From Acetobacterium wieringae (GTDB lineage Bacteria > Bacillota > Clostridia > Eubacteriales > Eubacteriaceae), in the NCBI RefSeq assembly GCF_026646375.1, contig NZ_JAIPPU010000001.1:62001-126000 (forward strand): a DNA stretch of 64,000 nucleotides. Direction: 5' to 3'. Below are positions 7,951 to 14,823 of the stretch, piece by piece; position 1 is the first letter of the stretch; each line of letters begins with the position of its first letter. Below the pieces are notes generated by a model, which saw nothing but the letters and a program-made list of their open reading frames with translations, did not search any database and was not told the origin of the DNA. Both the position numbers and the translations under genes were made by a program.

Positions 7951-9096
7951 ATGGCACAAATGGAATTGACAGAAGCCTTTAAAGAACTGCCAACCCCCTG
8001 TTATCTGGTCGATGAAAGCCTGCTGATTAAAAACTTAAAAATTCTGGAGCGAGTCCAAAAAGCCACCGGCTGTCGGATTTTACTGGCCCAAAAGGCTTTT
8101 TCGATGTTTTCGCTCTACCCTCTAATTGGTCGCTATCTGGCCGGTACCACCGCCAGCGGGCTCTTTGAAGCCCGGCTGGGTCACGAGGAAATGGGCGGCG
8201 AGACCCATGTCTTTGCCACCGCCTACCGCGATGATGAGTTTGCCGAAATTATTAAATACAGTGATCACATCGTGTTTAATTCGTTTAATCAGTGGCAGAA
8301 ATACAAGGCTCAGGCCTTAAAGGCGGACCGGGAGTGCGGCATACGGATCAATCCGGAGTGCTCCACCCAGGATCACGCCATCTATGATCCCTGTTCACCT
8401 GGGTCACGGATGGGGGTCACCCGGGCTCAGTTTAAGCCGGAATTGCTGGAAGGCATCAGTGGTCTTCATTTTCATACCCTCTGCGAGCAGAATGCCGATG
8501 CGCTGGAGGAGACGCTGAAAGCGGTGGAAGAGCGCTTCGGTGAATTTCTGCCGCAGCTTAAATGGCTCAACTTTGGTGGCGGTCATCACATCACCCGGGA
8601 GGATTATGATGTCGAAAAACTGATTGCCTGTATCAAGCGGATTCAGGAAAGGTATGGACTAAAGGTCTACCTTGAACCTGGCGAAGCTGTCGCCCTGAAC
8701 ACCGGGTTTCTGGTGGCGACGGTACTGGATCTCGTCGACAACGACATACACAATGCCATCCTCGACACCTCCGCTGCCTGTCATATGCCGGATGTGCTGG
8801 AAATGCCCTATCGGCCCAACATTATTGGGGCCGACCTACCAGATCAAAAACCCTTTACCTATCGGTTGGGTGGGCCGACCTGTCTGGCTGGGGACATTAT
8901 CGGTGATTACAGTTTTGAGAGGCCGCTTGAAATTGGTGATCGCCTGGTGTTCTGCGATATGGCCATTTATTCGATGGTTAAAAACAACACCTTTAATGGC
9001 ATGAATCTCCCGGCAATAGCTATCTTTACCCGAGAAAAAACCATTCAGATGGTCAAACAATTTGGCTATGAAGATTTTAAAAACCGATTATCCTGA
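7951..9096 (+). CDS. nspC: Carboxynorspermidine/carboxyspermidine decarboxylase
   Basis: A PLP enzyme of the alanine racemase-like fold (type III) that decarboxylates carboxyspermidine to spermidine. The 381-residue protein shows the N-terminal TPCYLVDESLL, the PLP lysine in LLAQKAFSMF, GLHFHTLCEQ, LNFGGGHHIT, EPGEAVALN and the C-terminal GGPTCLAGDIIGDY motif with its catalytic cysteine. All fit the NspC/CANSDC family rather than diaminopimelate decarboxylase. It closes the polyamine operon. Its stop codon sits in the loop of the transcription terminator, so the last codons are also terminator stem. Confidence 0.92.
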   Translation: MAQMELTEAFKELPTPCYLVDESLLIKNLKILERVQKATGCRILLAQKAFSMFSLYPLIGRYLAGTTASGLFEARLGHEEMGGETHVFATAYRDDEFAEIIKYSDHIVFNSFNQWQKYKAQALKADRECGIRINPECSTQDHAIYDPCSPGSRMGVTRAQFKPELLEGISGLHFHTLCEQNADALEETLKAVEERFGEFLPQLKWLNFGGGHHITREDYDVEKLIACIKRIQERYGLKVYLEPGEAVALNTGFLVATVLDLVDNDIHNAILDTSAACHMPDVLEMPYRPNIIGADLPDQKPFTYRLGGPTCLAGDIIGDYSFERPLEIGDRLVFCDMAIYSMVKNNTFNGMNLPAIAIFTREKTIQMVKQFGYEDFKNRLS

Positions 9097-9112
9097 AGGA
9101 TGATCGGTTTTT
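9079..9112 (+). terminator. Rho-independent terminator overlapping the end of nspC
   Basis: AAAAACCGAT (9079-9088) pairs with ATCGGTTTTT (9103-9112), and the stop codon of nspC (9094-9096) falls in the 14-base loop. The A-rich 5' flank makes it potentially bidirectional. Confidence 0.85.
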
Positions 9113-9214
9113 ACGAAATTAACGGGCTTATTTTCAGTGATCTTAACTGGAATTTATGATATAATGGCTCGAATTACAATAGTTGTCTCAAAATTAAAAA
9201 CACAGGAGAAAATC

Positions 9215-9790
9215 ATGGCACATAAATTCAATCCGATCAATAAAAACAAACTGGATAATGAATGGCGACGAGAAAATTTGCCGCCGGTTGAAACCCTCGA
9301 AAAACTGGGCTTGCGGCCTGCTGATGTTTTTGCAGATATTGGCTGTGGGATTGGCTATTTTACGATTCCGGCTGCCAAGATGATTGGTGATAACAGTGCC
9401 TATGCCCTGGATACCTCCCCGGAAATGCTGGCAGAGGTTGTACAGCGTAGCGAGGCTGCGGGTTTGAAAAATATCAAGACTGTAAAAACCGAAGAACTGG
9501 ATCTGTTGATTCCTGATGAAGCGGTTTCTTTTGCACTATTGGTCAATGTGATCCACGAAATTGTTGATAAGAATCAGTTTCTGGAAGAAATTAGCAGGAT
9601 TTTAAAACCCGGAGGCAAACTGGCGATTGTTGATTGGGAAAAAGCGCAGACCGAAATGGGACCACCGATTGATCACCGGATTGCAAAAGAGGATGTCGTT
9701 GCGATGCTGGAGGAAATTGGTTTTGATTACCAGGAAACCCAATCGTTCACCAATAATTTCTATGGACTGGTTATGGTGAAGCATCACTAA
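9215..9790 (+). CDS. Class I SAM-dependent methyltransferase (UbiE-like)
   Basis: A 191-residue methyltransferase with motif I ADIGCGIGYFTIPAAKMIG (about residue 40), an acidic residue after motif II (YALDTSPEML), and the post-motif region VNVIHEI and RILKPGGKLAIVDW. The substrate is not predictable. I start at the ATG at 9215 because AGGAGA lies at 9204-9209; the frame is open further upstream to 9137 but that extension has no ribosome site and unnatural composition. It stands alone between two terminators or gaps. Confidence 0.85.
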   Translation: MAHKFNPINKNKLDNEWRRENLPPVETLEKLGLRPADVFADIGCGIGYFTIPAAKMIGDNSAYALDTSPEMLAEVVQRSEAAGLKNIKTVKTEELDLLIPDEAVSFALLVNVIHEIVDKNQFLEEISRILKPGGKLAIVDWEKAQTEMGPPIDHRIAKEDVVAMLEEIGFDYQETQSFTNNFYGLVMVKHH

Positions 9791-9906
9791 TGCGAGGTAA
9801 TTGCGAAAGTCCTGTGAGTTTTAAGCTTGGTTTCGCACGAATAAAATTTGTTTGATTTTTTAGTTTTGTAAATAACCAATTTATCATGTAGCTGAAAGGA
9901 AATGTG

Positions 9907-10296
9907 ATGGAAAAAGAGAAGATTGCGATTATCGAAAATGACCAGTTCGCCAAACTGGTTGGGCTGGAACTGGTCAAGGTTGAGCAGGGATATGCCGAAG
10001 TCAGAATGGAAATCAAGGAAAAACACCTCAATGGGGTTGGGATTGTTCAGGGGGGTGCCATCTTTACTCTGGCTGATTTTGCTTTTGCGGCGGCAGCCAA
10101 CGCCGGAAGAACAGTAACAGTCGGCATCAATGCCAATATCACCTATTCCAAACCGGCCAAAGGGAAAACGTTGCTGGCTAAAGCTAGCGAAACCTCGGCG
10201 AGCCGAAGTCTTTGCAACTATACTGTGGATATTTATGATGAAGACCATGATGTTTTGGTGGCCAAGTTCAATGCCACCGGTTTCATTAAAAATTAG
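9907..10296 (+). CDS. PaaI-family hotdog thioesterase
   Basis: A 129-residue single hotdog domain. The segment LNGVGIVQGGAIFTLADFAFAAAAN carries the HGG-like turn and the catalytic Asp/Glu helix of PaaI/YigI-type acyl-CoA thioesterases, followed by the usual beta strands (TVGINANITYSKPAKG). It probably hydrolyses aromatic or short-chain acyl-CoA. The ATG at 9907 is preferred over an in-frame GTG at 9904 because of the AAAGGAAA ribosome site. Confidence 0.85.
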   Translation: MEKEKIAIIENDQFAKLVGLELVKVEQGYAEVRMEIKEKHLNGVGIVQGGAIFTLADFAFAAAANAGRTVTVGINANITYSKPAKGKTLLAKASETSASRSLCNYTVDIYDEDHDVLVAKFNATGFIKN

Positions 10297-10313
10297 CCAT
10301 TAATAATCAAAGC

Positions 10314-10361
10314 CCCACCGTTGATGCAAATTTAGGTCCATCGACAGTGGGTTTGTTTTTT
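10314..10361 (+). terminator. Rho-independent terminator after the thioesterase
   Basis: A 13-base imperfect stem, 10314-10326 with 10339-10351 (one mismatch, one G-U), is followed by GTTTGTTTTTT. It also separates this gene from the convergent minus-strand gene ending at 10396. Confidence 0.75.
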
Positions 10362-10395
10362 ATTGAAGCGCTGAAGATGGTGATGAAAAAGTGGG

Positions 10396-11085
10396 TTATG
10401 AACAGGTGGATTTTGAGACTTGACAGGTTTTATGAAGTGAGCAAAAGTCACAGGGATTTAAATCATTTGTTTCATCGTCCTTGATGACTCCCATGATCCC
10501 TGAGATTGACTTGATGGGCATCATTTTCATGCTTGGTGAAAGTTGGACGCCGATATCTTCCGGATTCAATAGTTTAAAAATGGAGCGTTGATTATTCAGT
10601 TCGAATTGATGTTGACCTGGATTCCAGACATGTGTTCTTTTTAATTTTAATTCGCTTAATCCATTTGAAATATAATCCTTTAACCAGGACTGTGCATTCT
10701 CAATAAAAGAGGTTCCCCAGATATCGAAAAAATACGACTCCAATGAATCGTTTAGTAGTTGAGATTTGGCATCAAAATTTTTGATGCTCGAGACAAAGCA
10801 GATGACTTTCTCGGAATTTTCGAGAATTCTGCCAGGCATTTTTCCTGAAAAATGTTCTCCATTTTGTAGAATTACCCGATCTTCCTGGATTGTTGAGAGA
10901 TCAAAGCTCTGGATTACAATATCGATCTCAAGGTCTTCAGCTAAAAAATCATAGGCATATGTCACAGCCGTGACATATTTTTTCGGAACGTTGGGGCAAT
11001 CAATGTTCGTATGCTTTTTAAAATAAGTATAAACCTGGGTTAATTCTTCTTTAGGAATCGTAAAGATGTGTTTTTTGGTAAGCAT
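10396..11085 (-). CDS. MetH activation-domain-like corrinoid/SAM-associated protein
   Basis: A 229-residue stand-alone relative of the vitamin B12-dependent methionine synthase activation domain, the fold that binds SAM for reductive remethylation. The diagnostic run is near residues 148-190: HVWNPGQHQFELNNQ, then IFKLLNPEDIGVQLS and MMPIKSISGIMGV, corresponding to the P-G-Q, iGV-L and K-S-(V/I)-S-G elements of that family. The C-terminus has a cysteine cluster NPCDFCSLHKTCQ that could hold metal. It is the second gene of a minus-strand pair with the XRE regulator (17-base gap). It probably helps activate corrinoid proteins or lets the regulator sense SAM or corrinoid state; that is inference. 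Confidence 0.7.
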   Translation of the reverse strand: MLTKKHIFTIPKEELTQVYTYFKKHTNIDCPNVPKKYVTAVTYAYDFLAEDLEIDIVIQSFDLSTIQEDRVILQNGEHFSGKMPGRILENSEKVICFVSSIKNFDAKSQLLNDSLESYFFDIWGTSFIENAQSWLKDYISNGLSELKLKRTHVWNPGQHQFELNNQRSIFKLLNPEDIGVQLSPSMKMMPIKSISGIMGVIKDDETNDLNPCDFCSLHKTCQVSKSTCS

Positions 11086-11102
11086 TTTAAAAGAGCTCCC
11101 TT

Positions 11103-11810
11103 CTAAATGGAATCGAGAATAAACATATTTAGGGATTTAATGGTTTTTATTTCATCAGGAGTTAGGGTTAAGCGATCCATAGTGATTTCCTCGTTTTTTA
11201 AAGGGGAAGATGACATCAAAAACTTTAATGTAAACGGTGCAATGGGACGATATGAGATACCAAACATCAAGCCCCAGGTTATTGATTGATAGTACAAAGA
11301 GTTTAAAATACAAAAACTCATTTTTTCGATCGGATTTGCCTGATTAACAAGGTTGACATAGGTGACCAGATCATATGATTCTACGGAACCTAAATAATAA
11401 AAGGAACATTTTTCATAGTTTTCAAAAGAAGGAATGTCCATGTAAAAACTACAACAGAAATCATTTGCATTTGAACTGGGATTAATTGTTAGAAATGATT
11501 TTACAATCCGTCGTTTTCGTCCATCGTAAAAATAGAGGTGCATATGTCGCTGTCCTCCGAAAGGGCTGTTTGAATTGCTAGGTAGAGGGAGGGTATCAGT
11601 TTGATAGTCGATTAACTGATGAATGCCAATGTTCAAGGCTTGGGCAATTTCATAAAGGGTCTGCAGATCAATCGAGATCTGTCCATTTTCATATTTGGAT
11701 ATGGTGGATTTGCTCTTGCTGATCAAGTCTGAAAATTGTGTTATTGATAAATTCATTTGTTTTCGGTAAAACTTAATTTTTTTACCGACATAAACTGAAA
11801 TAGATTCCAT
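11103..11810 (-). CDS. XRE-family HTH regulator of the methyltransferase island (candidate)
   Basis: A 235-residue protein with an N-terminal Cro/CI-type helix-turn-helix (residues 8-62; FSDLISKSKSTISKYENGQI, then LQTLYEIAQALNI). A C-terminal region of about 150 residues matches no family I know and may be a ligand-sensing domain. It is divergently transcribed from the first corrinoid/MttB cassette and is therefore the prime candidate to bind the ACGAAAC sites found before both cassettes. The ATG at 11810 has an AAAGGAAAGG ribosome site. An 8-bp inverted repeat flanks its own promoter, suggesting autoregulation. Confidence 0.82.
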   Translation of the reverse strand: MESISVYVGKKIKFYRKQMNLSITQFSDLISKSKSTISKYENGQISIDLQTLYEIAQALNIGIHQLIDYQTDTLPLPSNSNSPFGGQRHMHLYFYDGRKRRIVKSFLTINPSSNANDFCCSFYMDIPSFENYEKCSFYYLGSVESYDLVTYVNLVNQANPIEKMSFCILNSLYYQSITWGLMFGISYRPIAPFTLKFLMSSSPLKNEEITMDRLTLTPDEIKTIKSLNMFILDSI

Positions 11811-11866
11811 AGTACCTTTCCTTTCCTGAGAAGAGTTCTTCCTAAAAATGATGGCCAGAAAAAATT

Positions 11867-11958
11867 GAAGTGCACAATTTTGTTAATTATTAGAATTTCA
11901 TTATGTGGTATTGTATACAGAATACTAAATCCTGTCAACGCATTAATGATTGCACTTC
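11867..11958. repeat. Inverted repeat flanking the XRE promoter
   Basis: GAAGTGCA (11867-11874) and TGCACTTC (11951-11958) are exact reverse complements placed on either side of the minus-strand promoter at 11910-11938. Candidate autoregulatory operator pair. Confidence 0.4.
11910..11938 (-). promoter_or_regulatory. Promoter of the XRE regulator gene
   Basis: On the minus strand TTGACA (11938-11933), a 17-base spacer and TACAAT (11915-11910): a near-consensus sigma-A promoter about 95 bases before the start codon. Confidence 0.75.
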
Positions 11959-12005
11959 CTTTACAATTTATAAATACGGTAATTGACTTTAAGGATGAAA
12001 AACTG

Positions 12006-12031
12006 AAAAAGTTTTCGTTTAAATATAATTA
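12006..12031 (+). promoter_or_regulatory. Far-upstream element shared by both corrinoid cassettes, copy A
   Basis: AAAAAGTTTTCGTTTAAATA and the following ATAATTA recur almost base for base at 18056-18080. The 16 bases 12016-12031 are identical to 18065-18080. The element lies 135 bases before the -35 box here and 136 bases in the second copy. Confidence 0.6.
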
Positions 12032-12102
12032 TAGATTGATATTAGTAAAAATTAAGAATCAAATCAGCAAAAGATTAAAAATTAGAATATAAAAAATCAT
12101 AT

Positions 12103-12144
12103 TACGAAACTATATTTCCAATAAGATTCTTAATACGAAACTAT
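12103..12144 (+). promoter_or_regulatory. Tandem operator sites before promoter A
   Basis: TACGAAACTAT occurs twice, at 12103-12113 and 12134-12144, exactly 31 bases (about three helical turns) apart. The proximal ACGAAACTA starts 16 bases before the -35 box, identical to the spacing at the second cassette. This placement fits an activator that contacts polymerase; the divergent XRE protein is the obvious candidate. Confidence 0.65.
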
Positions 12145-12150
12145 CTTTGT

Positions 12151-12179
12151 TTGACATATGCTAACGATTGAGTTAATAT
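12151..12179 (+). promoter_or_regulatory. Promoter A of the first corrinoid/MttB cassette
   Basis: TTGACA (12151-12156), a 17-base spacer and TAATAT (12174-12179). The start site would be near 12186, giving a leader of about 430 bases with two terminator hairpins before the corrinoid gene at 12617. Confidence 0.8.
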
Positions 12180-12222
12180 TTAAAAAACAAATGAATTAAA
12201 CGCAGATAATTTTATACGAAAT

Positions 12223-12268
12223 GACAAGGAGGTCACTCTAATTTAACGAATTAGGTGACTTTTTTTGT
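12223..12268 (+). terminator. Leader terminator A1 (attenuator-like)
   Basis: GTCACtCTAATT (12232-12243) pairs with AATTAGGTGAC (12249-12259), one base bulged, followed by seven T. The 5' arm begins with GACAAGGAGGTC, a motif repeated at two other leader terminators of this island. It lies about 45 bases after the predicted start site, so transcription of the cassette must read through it. Confidence 0.75.
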
Positions 12269-12346
12269 TTAAGTGTTTTGCATTTGTGAATAGTCAGGAT
12301 TCAGATATTTCTGAGATCATCAGAGAAGAAACATTGTTTTAGGTAA

Positions 12347-12415
12347 TCAGAGAAGTGGATTAGCCCCCTAATTAAAATTATCTTAGTCATTAAGATGAAA
12401 CAAACACTTCTCTGA
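12347..12415 (+). repeat. 11-bp perfect inverted repeat inside leader A
   Basis: TCAGAGAAGTG (12347-12357) is the exact reverse complement of CACTTCTCTGA (12405-12415). A further partial copy TCAGAGAAG lies at 12320-12328, so two upstream copies could compete for the one downstream arm. It sits between the two leader terminators A1 and A2. Confidence 0.55.
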
Positions 12416-12446
12416 ACGTCCTTGAAAAAGAATAAGGTATGATCAA

Positions 12447-12497
12447 GACAAAGAGGTCTATCAATTTAATTCAAAATTAAATGATGGATCTTTTTTT
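12447..12497 (+). terminator. Leader terminator A2 (attenuator-like)
   Basis: GGTCTATC with AATTTAATT (12455-12471) pairs with AATTAAATGATGGATC (12475-12490) with wobbles and one bulge, then seven T. It is preceded by GACAAAGAGGTC (12447-12458), the shared leader motif. About 120 bases separate it from the corrinoid gene. Confidence 0.7.
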
Positions 12498-12616
12498 GTT
12501 TAAGAGAAATTCAGGAAGGAATCCCAAAGGATTGTGAAAAACTTATTGTTTCAGTCGTTTAATTTTAGCCACAAGCATGATCAATAAAAAAACGCACACA
12601 AGTAAAGGAGAAAAAC

Positions 12617-13255
12617 ATGTCAAAAATCACAGAGTTAGCTGTAGTAGTCGAAGAAGGAAGAATTGACGATGTCGTCGCAGCCGTAGAGGCTGCATTGGAA
12701 GAAGGAAATGCGCCAATGGACATTTTAAATGCCGGATTGATTGATCCCATTAATGTACTGGGTGAAAAATTCCGACTGGGCGAGGTTTATGTACCCGAGC
12801 TGTTGATTTCATCAAAGGCGATGAAAATGGGTGTTGATCGGATTAAACCGCTGCTGGCAGCTGGAGATGTAAAAGTATTGGGAAAAGCCGTCTTCTGCAC
12901 CGTGGAAGGTGATATGCATGATATCGGCAAAAACCTGGTCGTGCTGCTGCTTGAAAGTGCCGGTTTTGAAGTCATTGATTTGGGTATGGATGTGGAACCA
13001 GATGATATTGTCGAAGCGATTCAGGAAAATGATGATGTTCAGATCCTGGGAATGTCGGCGATGTTGACAACAACCATGTATGCCATGAAAGAGACAATTG
13101 AAGCACTGGAAGAAGCCGGACTTCGGGATCGGGTCAAGGTTTTAATCGGCGGAGCGCCGGTCAATCAGATTTTTGCCGACCAGATAGGGGCAGACGGATA
13201 TACCACCAATGCACCATCAGCCGTTGAGTTGTGTAAAAAATTGGTTGTTGCTTAG
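12617..13255 (+). CDS. Corrinoid protein for MttB-type methyltransferase, copy 1
   Basis: A 212-residue methyl carrier. Residues 1-85 form the helical cap domain of the methionine-synthase B12-binding family, and residues 90-212 form the cobalamin-binding Rossmann domain. The motif GDMHDIGKNLV (axial ligand His101) and the later GGAPVNQIFADQIGADGY are present. It accepts methyl from the MttB proteins encoded directly downstream and hands it to a tetrahydrofolate-side methyltransferase. The amino-acid sequence is identical to that of the second copy at 18368. AAAGGAG precedes the start. Confidence 0.95.
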   Translation: MSKITELAVVVEEGRIDDVVAAVEAALEEGNAPMDILNAGLIDPINVLGEKFRLGEVYVPELLISSKAMKMGVDRIKPLLAAGDVKVLGKAVFCTVEGDMHDIGKNLVVLLLESAGFEVIDLGMDVEPDDIVEAIQENDDVQILGMSAMLTTTMYAMKETIEALEEAGLRDRVKVLIGGAPVNQIFADQIGADGYTTNAPSAVELCKKLVVA

Positions 13256-13287
13256 TTATCGAAACTGGAAAATAGGAAGGGTAAATT

Positions 13288-14748
13288 ATGAAAGAATTTA
13301 ACACACGATTTATGGGCGCACGAGGCGTATCTTTTCTGACACGGGAAGAAATGGAAAAAATTCATAGCTGCACATTAGAGCTGCTGCAAGAAGTTGGCGT
13401 TGAAGTACAACACAAAGGTGCGATCGAATTATTAAAAAAAGCCGGATGCGTCGTTAATAAAAAGCGGGTATCGATGCCACCTGGTTTAGTCGAATGGGCG
13501 ATAAAACAGGCTCCGTCACGGATTTTACTCTATGACCGTGGTGGTGAATTTGCGATGGATGTCAGTGGCAAAAACTCGTATTATGGAGTCGGATCCGCTT
13601 GTCCGAACATCGTTGACAGCTTTACCGGTGAAATCAGACTCTGTAATGAGGAAGATAATAAAAATTGTGTCAAAGTAGCGGATGCGATGCCGTATATTGA
13701 TTATATGATGTCAATGGCTCAGGTTTATGGGCATCAGAAAAGCTCCTATGAGCATGAGTATGCGGCGATGATCCGTTATAGCTCCAAGCCCCAGGTGGTA
13801 ATTACGGCTGATCTGGAATCGACTAAGAATGTGGTTGAAATGGCTTCGGTTGTCAGAGGTGGAATGGACGAGCTGGTTAAAAAACCAATGTTTATTCTTT
13901 ATTGTGAACCAACTTCCCCACTTGTCTGCACTAAAGAATCGGTTGAAAAGGTAATGTACATGGCTGAAAGTAATCTGCCGGTTTTATATGCACCAATTCC
14001 GATGAATGGTGCGACGGGACCAATGACCTGTGCCGGTTCGTTGATCCAGGCGAATGCGGAATGTCTGGCCGGCCTGGTTATTGCCCAGGTTACCAGACCA
14101 GGAGCCCCATTCCTGTATGGGGCGATTATTACCAACATGGATATGAAGAGTCTCCAGCCGACCTATGCATCCCCAGAAACGATGATGGAATCTTTAGCGA
14201 TGTCTGAAATGGGTTGCGATTTCTATCAACTGCCAACATGGGGAACAGCGGGCTGTACCAGCTCTAAACTACCGGATGAACAGGCTGTTTTAGAAGGAAC
14301 TCAATATATTACACTGGCCGGTTTATCAGGCGCCAATGTTATTCATGATGTCGGTTATACGGCGTTTGGTCTGGCATTCTCGTTGGATCTGGTGGTCATG
14401 ATGAATGATGTTATCGGCCGGGTAAGACGCCTGTTTGACGGCATCAATATGACATCAGAATATCTGTGTATGAATGACTTAAAAGAGGTGGGTCCCAAAG
14501 GTCATTATCTCGGTCAAACTTCGACGCGAAAATATAACAGCGAAATGTGGGAATCTGAAATAGAAGACCGAAACGAATATGATCGTTGGCGGGATCTGGG
14601 TTCAAAAACAATGGGTCAGCGGGCCAATGAGATGGTTAGAAATATCATTGAAAACGGCGAACTGAACATGTTACCAAAAGAGTTGGATGACAAAGTCGTG
14701 GCGATTCTGGAAGCCGCGGATGCAAGAGAACGAGAGCTGGAACTATAA
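13288..14748 (+). CDS. MttB-family (non-pyrrolysine) methylamine methyltransferase 1
   Basis: A 486-residue TIM-barrel methyltransferase of the trimethylamine methyltransferase (MttB/COG5598) family. Landmarks include LVEWAIKQAPS (about residue 70), YEHEYAAMIRYSSKPQVV, ANAECLAGLVIAQ and LPTWGTAGCTSSK. The frame has normal family length and ends with TAA with no internal amber codon, so it is a pyrrolysine-free homologue of the type shown in other anaerobes to demethylate glycine betaine, proline betaine, carnitine or similar quaternary amines. Substrate cannot be read from sequence. It follows the corrinoid gene by 32 bases. Confidence 0.92.
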   Translation: MKEFNTRFMGARGVSFLTREEMEKIHSCTLELLQEVGVEVQHKGAIELLKKAGCVVNKKRVSMPPGLVEWAIKQAPSRILLYDRGGEFAMDVSGKNSYYGVGSACPNIVDSFTGEIRLCNEEDNKNCVKVADAMPYIDYMMSMAQVYGHQKSSYEHEYAAMIRYSSKPQVVITADLESTKNVVEMASVVRGGMDELVKKPMFILYCEPTSPLVCTKESVEKVMYMAESNLPVLYAPIPMNGATGPMTCAGSLIQANAECLAGLVIAQVTRPGAPFLYGAIITNMDMKSLQPTYASPETMMESLAMSEMGCDFYQLPTWGTAGCTSSKLPDEQAVLEGTQYITLAGLSGANVIHDVGYTAFGLAFSLDLVVMMNDVIGRVRRLFDGINMTSEYLCMNDLKEVGPKGHYLGQTSTRKYNSEMWESEIEDRNEYDRWRDLGSKTMGQRANEMVRNIIENGELNMLPKELDDKVVAILEAADARERELEL

Positions 14749-14762
14749 TCGACAGAATGATA

Positions 14763-14800
14763 AACCGGAAATCATTACAATGGCGTGATGATTTTCGGTT
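14763..14800 (+). other. Intra-operon hairpin between two MttB genes
   Basis: AACCGGAAATCAT (14763-14775) pairs over 13 bases with ATGATTTTCGGTT (14788-14800), one G-U. No T-run follows, so it is more likely a processing or stability stem, perhaps setting different protein levels for the genes on either side. Confidence 0.6.
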
Positions 14801-14823
14801 ATACAGAAAAGGAAGGAAATTAA

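Noticed and set aside
11865-12092. A 75-codon open frame in the regulatory region between the XRE gene and the first corrinoid gene
   Set aside because: It has no ribosome site, covers the XRE promoter and the shared upstream element, and its composition follows the AT-rich non-coding DNA.
11811-12616. Cobalamin riboswitch before the corrinoid genes
   Set aside because: No B12-box-like sequence was found in either corrinoid leader; the short leaders contain only operator and terminator elements.
14763-14800. Terminator between MttB 1 and MttB 2
   Set aside because: The stem is strong but no T-run follows, so it is listed as a processing/stability hairpin instead.
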